Below the pieces are notes generated by a model. It saw only the letters and a list, made by a program, of their open reading frames with translations, was not told where the DNA came from and ran no database searches. Both the position numbers and the translations under genes were made by a program. A stretch of DNA of 64,000 nt from Comamonadaceae bacterium (lineage in GTDB: Bacteria > Pseudomonadota > Gammaproteobacteria > Burkholderiales > Burkholderiaceae_C). The stretch covers positions 124,001 to 188,000 of the forward strand of contig JAIXUG010000002.1 in the NCBI GenBank assembly GCA_027484105.1, read 5' to 3'. Of the stretch, positions 63,764 through 64,000 are shown in pieces. Position 1 is the stretch's first letter. The number at the start of each line of letters is the position of its first letter.

Positions 63764-64000
63764 TCACTCATAAACAATCCGAGCCTGCCCCTGATCGGCT
63801 TGCGCCATCCAACTGGCCAAGGCGGCATCGCTGGGGAAAAACTGCGCCGATTCCCCCAGCGCCAGCTCGGCTCGGGCAGCCCAGTCTTGCTGACGGCGCT
63901 CCAGCACCAAGCGCACGGGCAAGCCTTTGACCAGGTCGCCATGCTCGGTTTGCACCCTTTGTGCAGGAAATTCACGCACCAGCCGTGCAATGTCGGGCGC
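63764..64000 (-). CDS. Unknown protein, C-terminal 78 residues (gene runs off the window)
   Basis: The frame is open from the window end to a TGA at 63764-63766 and codes for a soluble, Ala/Gln/Arg-rich sequence including RVQTEHGDLVKGLPVRLVLERRQQDW and ending ADQGQARIVYE. No start lies inside that must be used, so this is probably the 3' end of a longer leftward gene. I do not recognise the family from this fragment. It converges on the Asn-rich gene with 34 bases between stops. Confidence 0.6.
   Translation of the reverse strand, partial: APDIARLVREFPAQRVQTEHGDLVKGLPVRLVLERRQQDWAARAELALGESAQFFPSDAALASWMAQADQGQARIVYE

Overview
The window is a core-genome segment of a betaproteobacterium, order Burkholderiales and most likely family Comamonadaceae (Limnohabitans/Rhodoferax-like). 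This rests on protein wording and gene order: rpsF-priB-rpsR-rplI-dnaB, carA-carB-greA, rlmE-ftsH-folP-glmM and rpsB-tsf-pyrH-frr-cdsA-dxr-bamA-ompH-lpxD-fabZ-lpxA-lpxB-rnhB, plus PhaR, PpsR and a lysine/alanine-rich SWIB protein. I see no insertion sequence, prophage, CRISPR array, toxin cluster or rRNA. Nearly all of it is dense, co-directional housekeeping DNA.

Layout. 1-1.75 kb: 5' part of isocitrate lyase (aceA), an AT-rich intergenic region with unusual palindromes, and a SWIB chromatin-like protein. 1.8-6.2 kb: a ThDP enzyme and ClpB with a sigma-32-like promoter. 6.3-13 kb: an unknown gene, molybdopterin genes moaE-moaD-moeA, threonine genes thrC-hom and alanine aminotransferase alaA. 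13-16 kb: Mth938-like protein, Bcp and PIN-PhoH ATPase. 16-19 kb: dnaB and the S6/PriB/S18/L9 operon. 19-24.6 kb: a sodium:solute symporter co-transcribed with PEP synthase, and the divergent PEP synthase regulator ppsR. 24.7-30.3 kb: glmM, folP, ftsH, rlmE and divergent yhbY. 30.4-36.4 kb: greA, carB, carA and an RNA methyltransferase. 36.3-48.8 kb: a long leftward block running from rpsB through lipid A and outer-membrane assembly genes to rnhB. 48.8-54.1 kb: amidase, NAD(P)HX repair enzyme, RNase R and tRNA-Leu(CAG). 54.2-60.9 kb: rimO, phaR and a riboflavin operon (ribE, a ribBX-like gene, ribH, nusB), then an aminotransferase and ybgC. 60.8-64 kb: tolQ-tolR-tolA, an Asn-rich secreted protein and a truncated gene at the edge.

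How it fits together. aceA, ppsA and the ppsA-linked carboxylate-type symporter fit growth on acetate or other C2/C3 acids with gluconeogenesis. The 36-48 kb block couples translation factors to envelope synthesis. Two genes normally in that block, uppS (between frr and cdsA) and rseP (between dxr and bamA), are absent, and an intrinsic terminator stands just upstream of cdsA. tolB and pal are likewise not found after tolA.

I did not find a convincing wholly new multi-gene system. The best leads are regulatory or architectural: paired inverted repeats at the aceA promoter, the missing uppS/rseP with a terminator in the middle of the envelope operon, an EF-hand-like loop and long hydrophilic insertion in the symporter, a putative S6:S18 leader on rpsF, a perfect DnaA box before dnaB, and a degenerate GTP cyclohydrolase II domain in the riboflavin operon. 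Assignments come from reading the sequence and recalling families; no database search was run.
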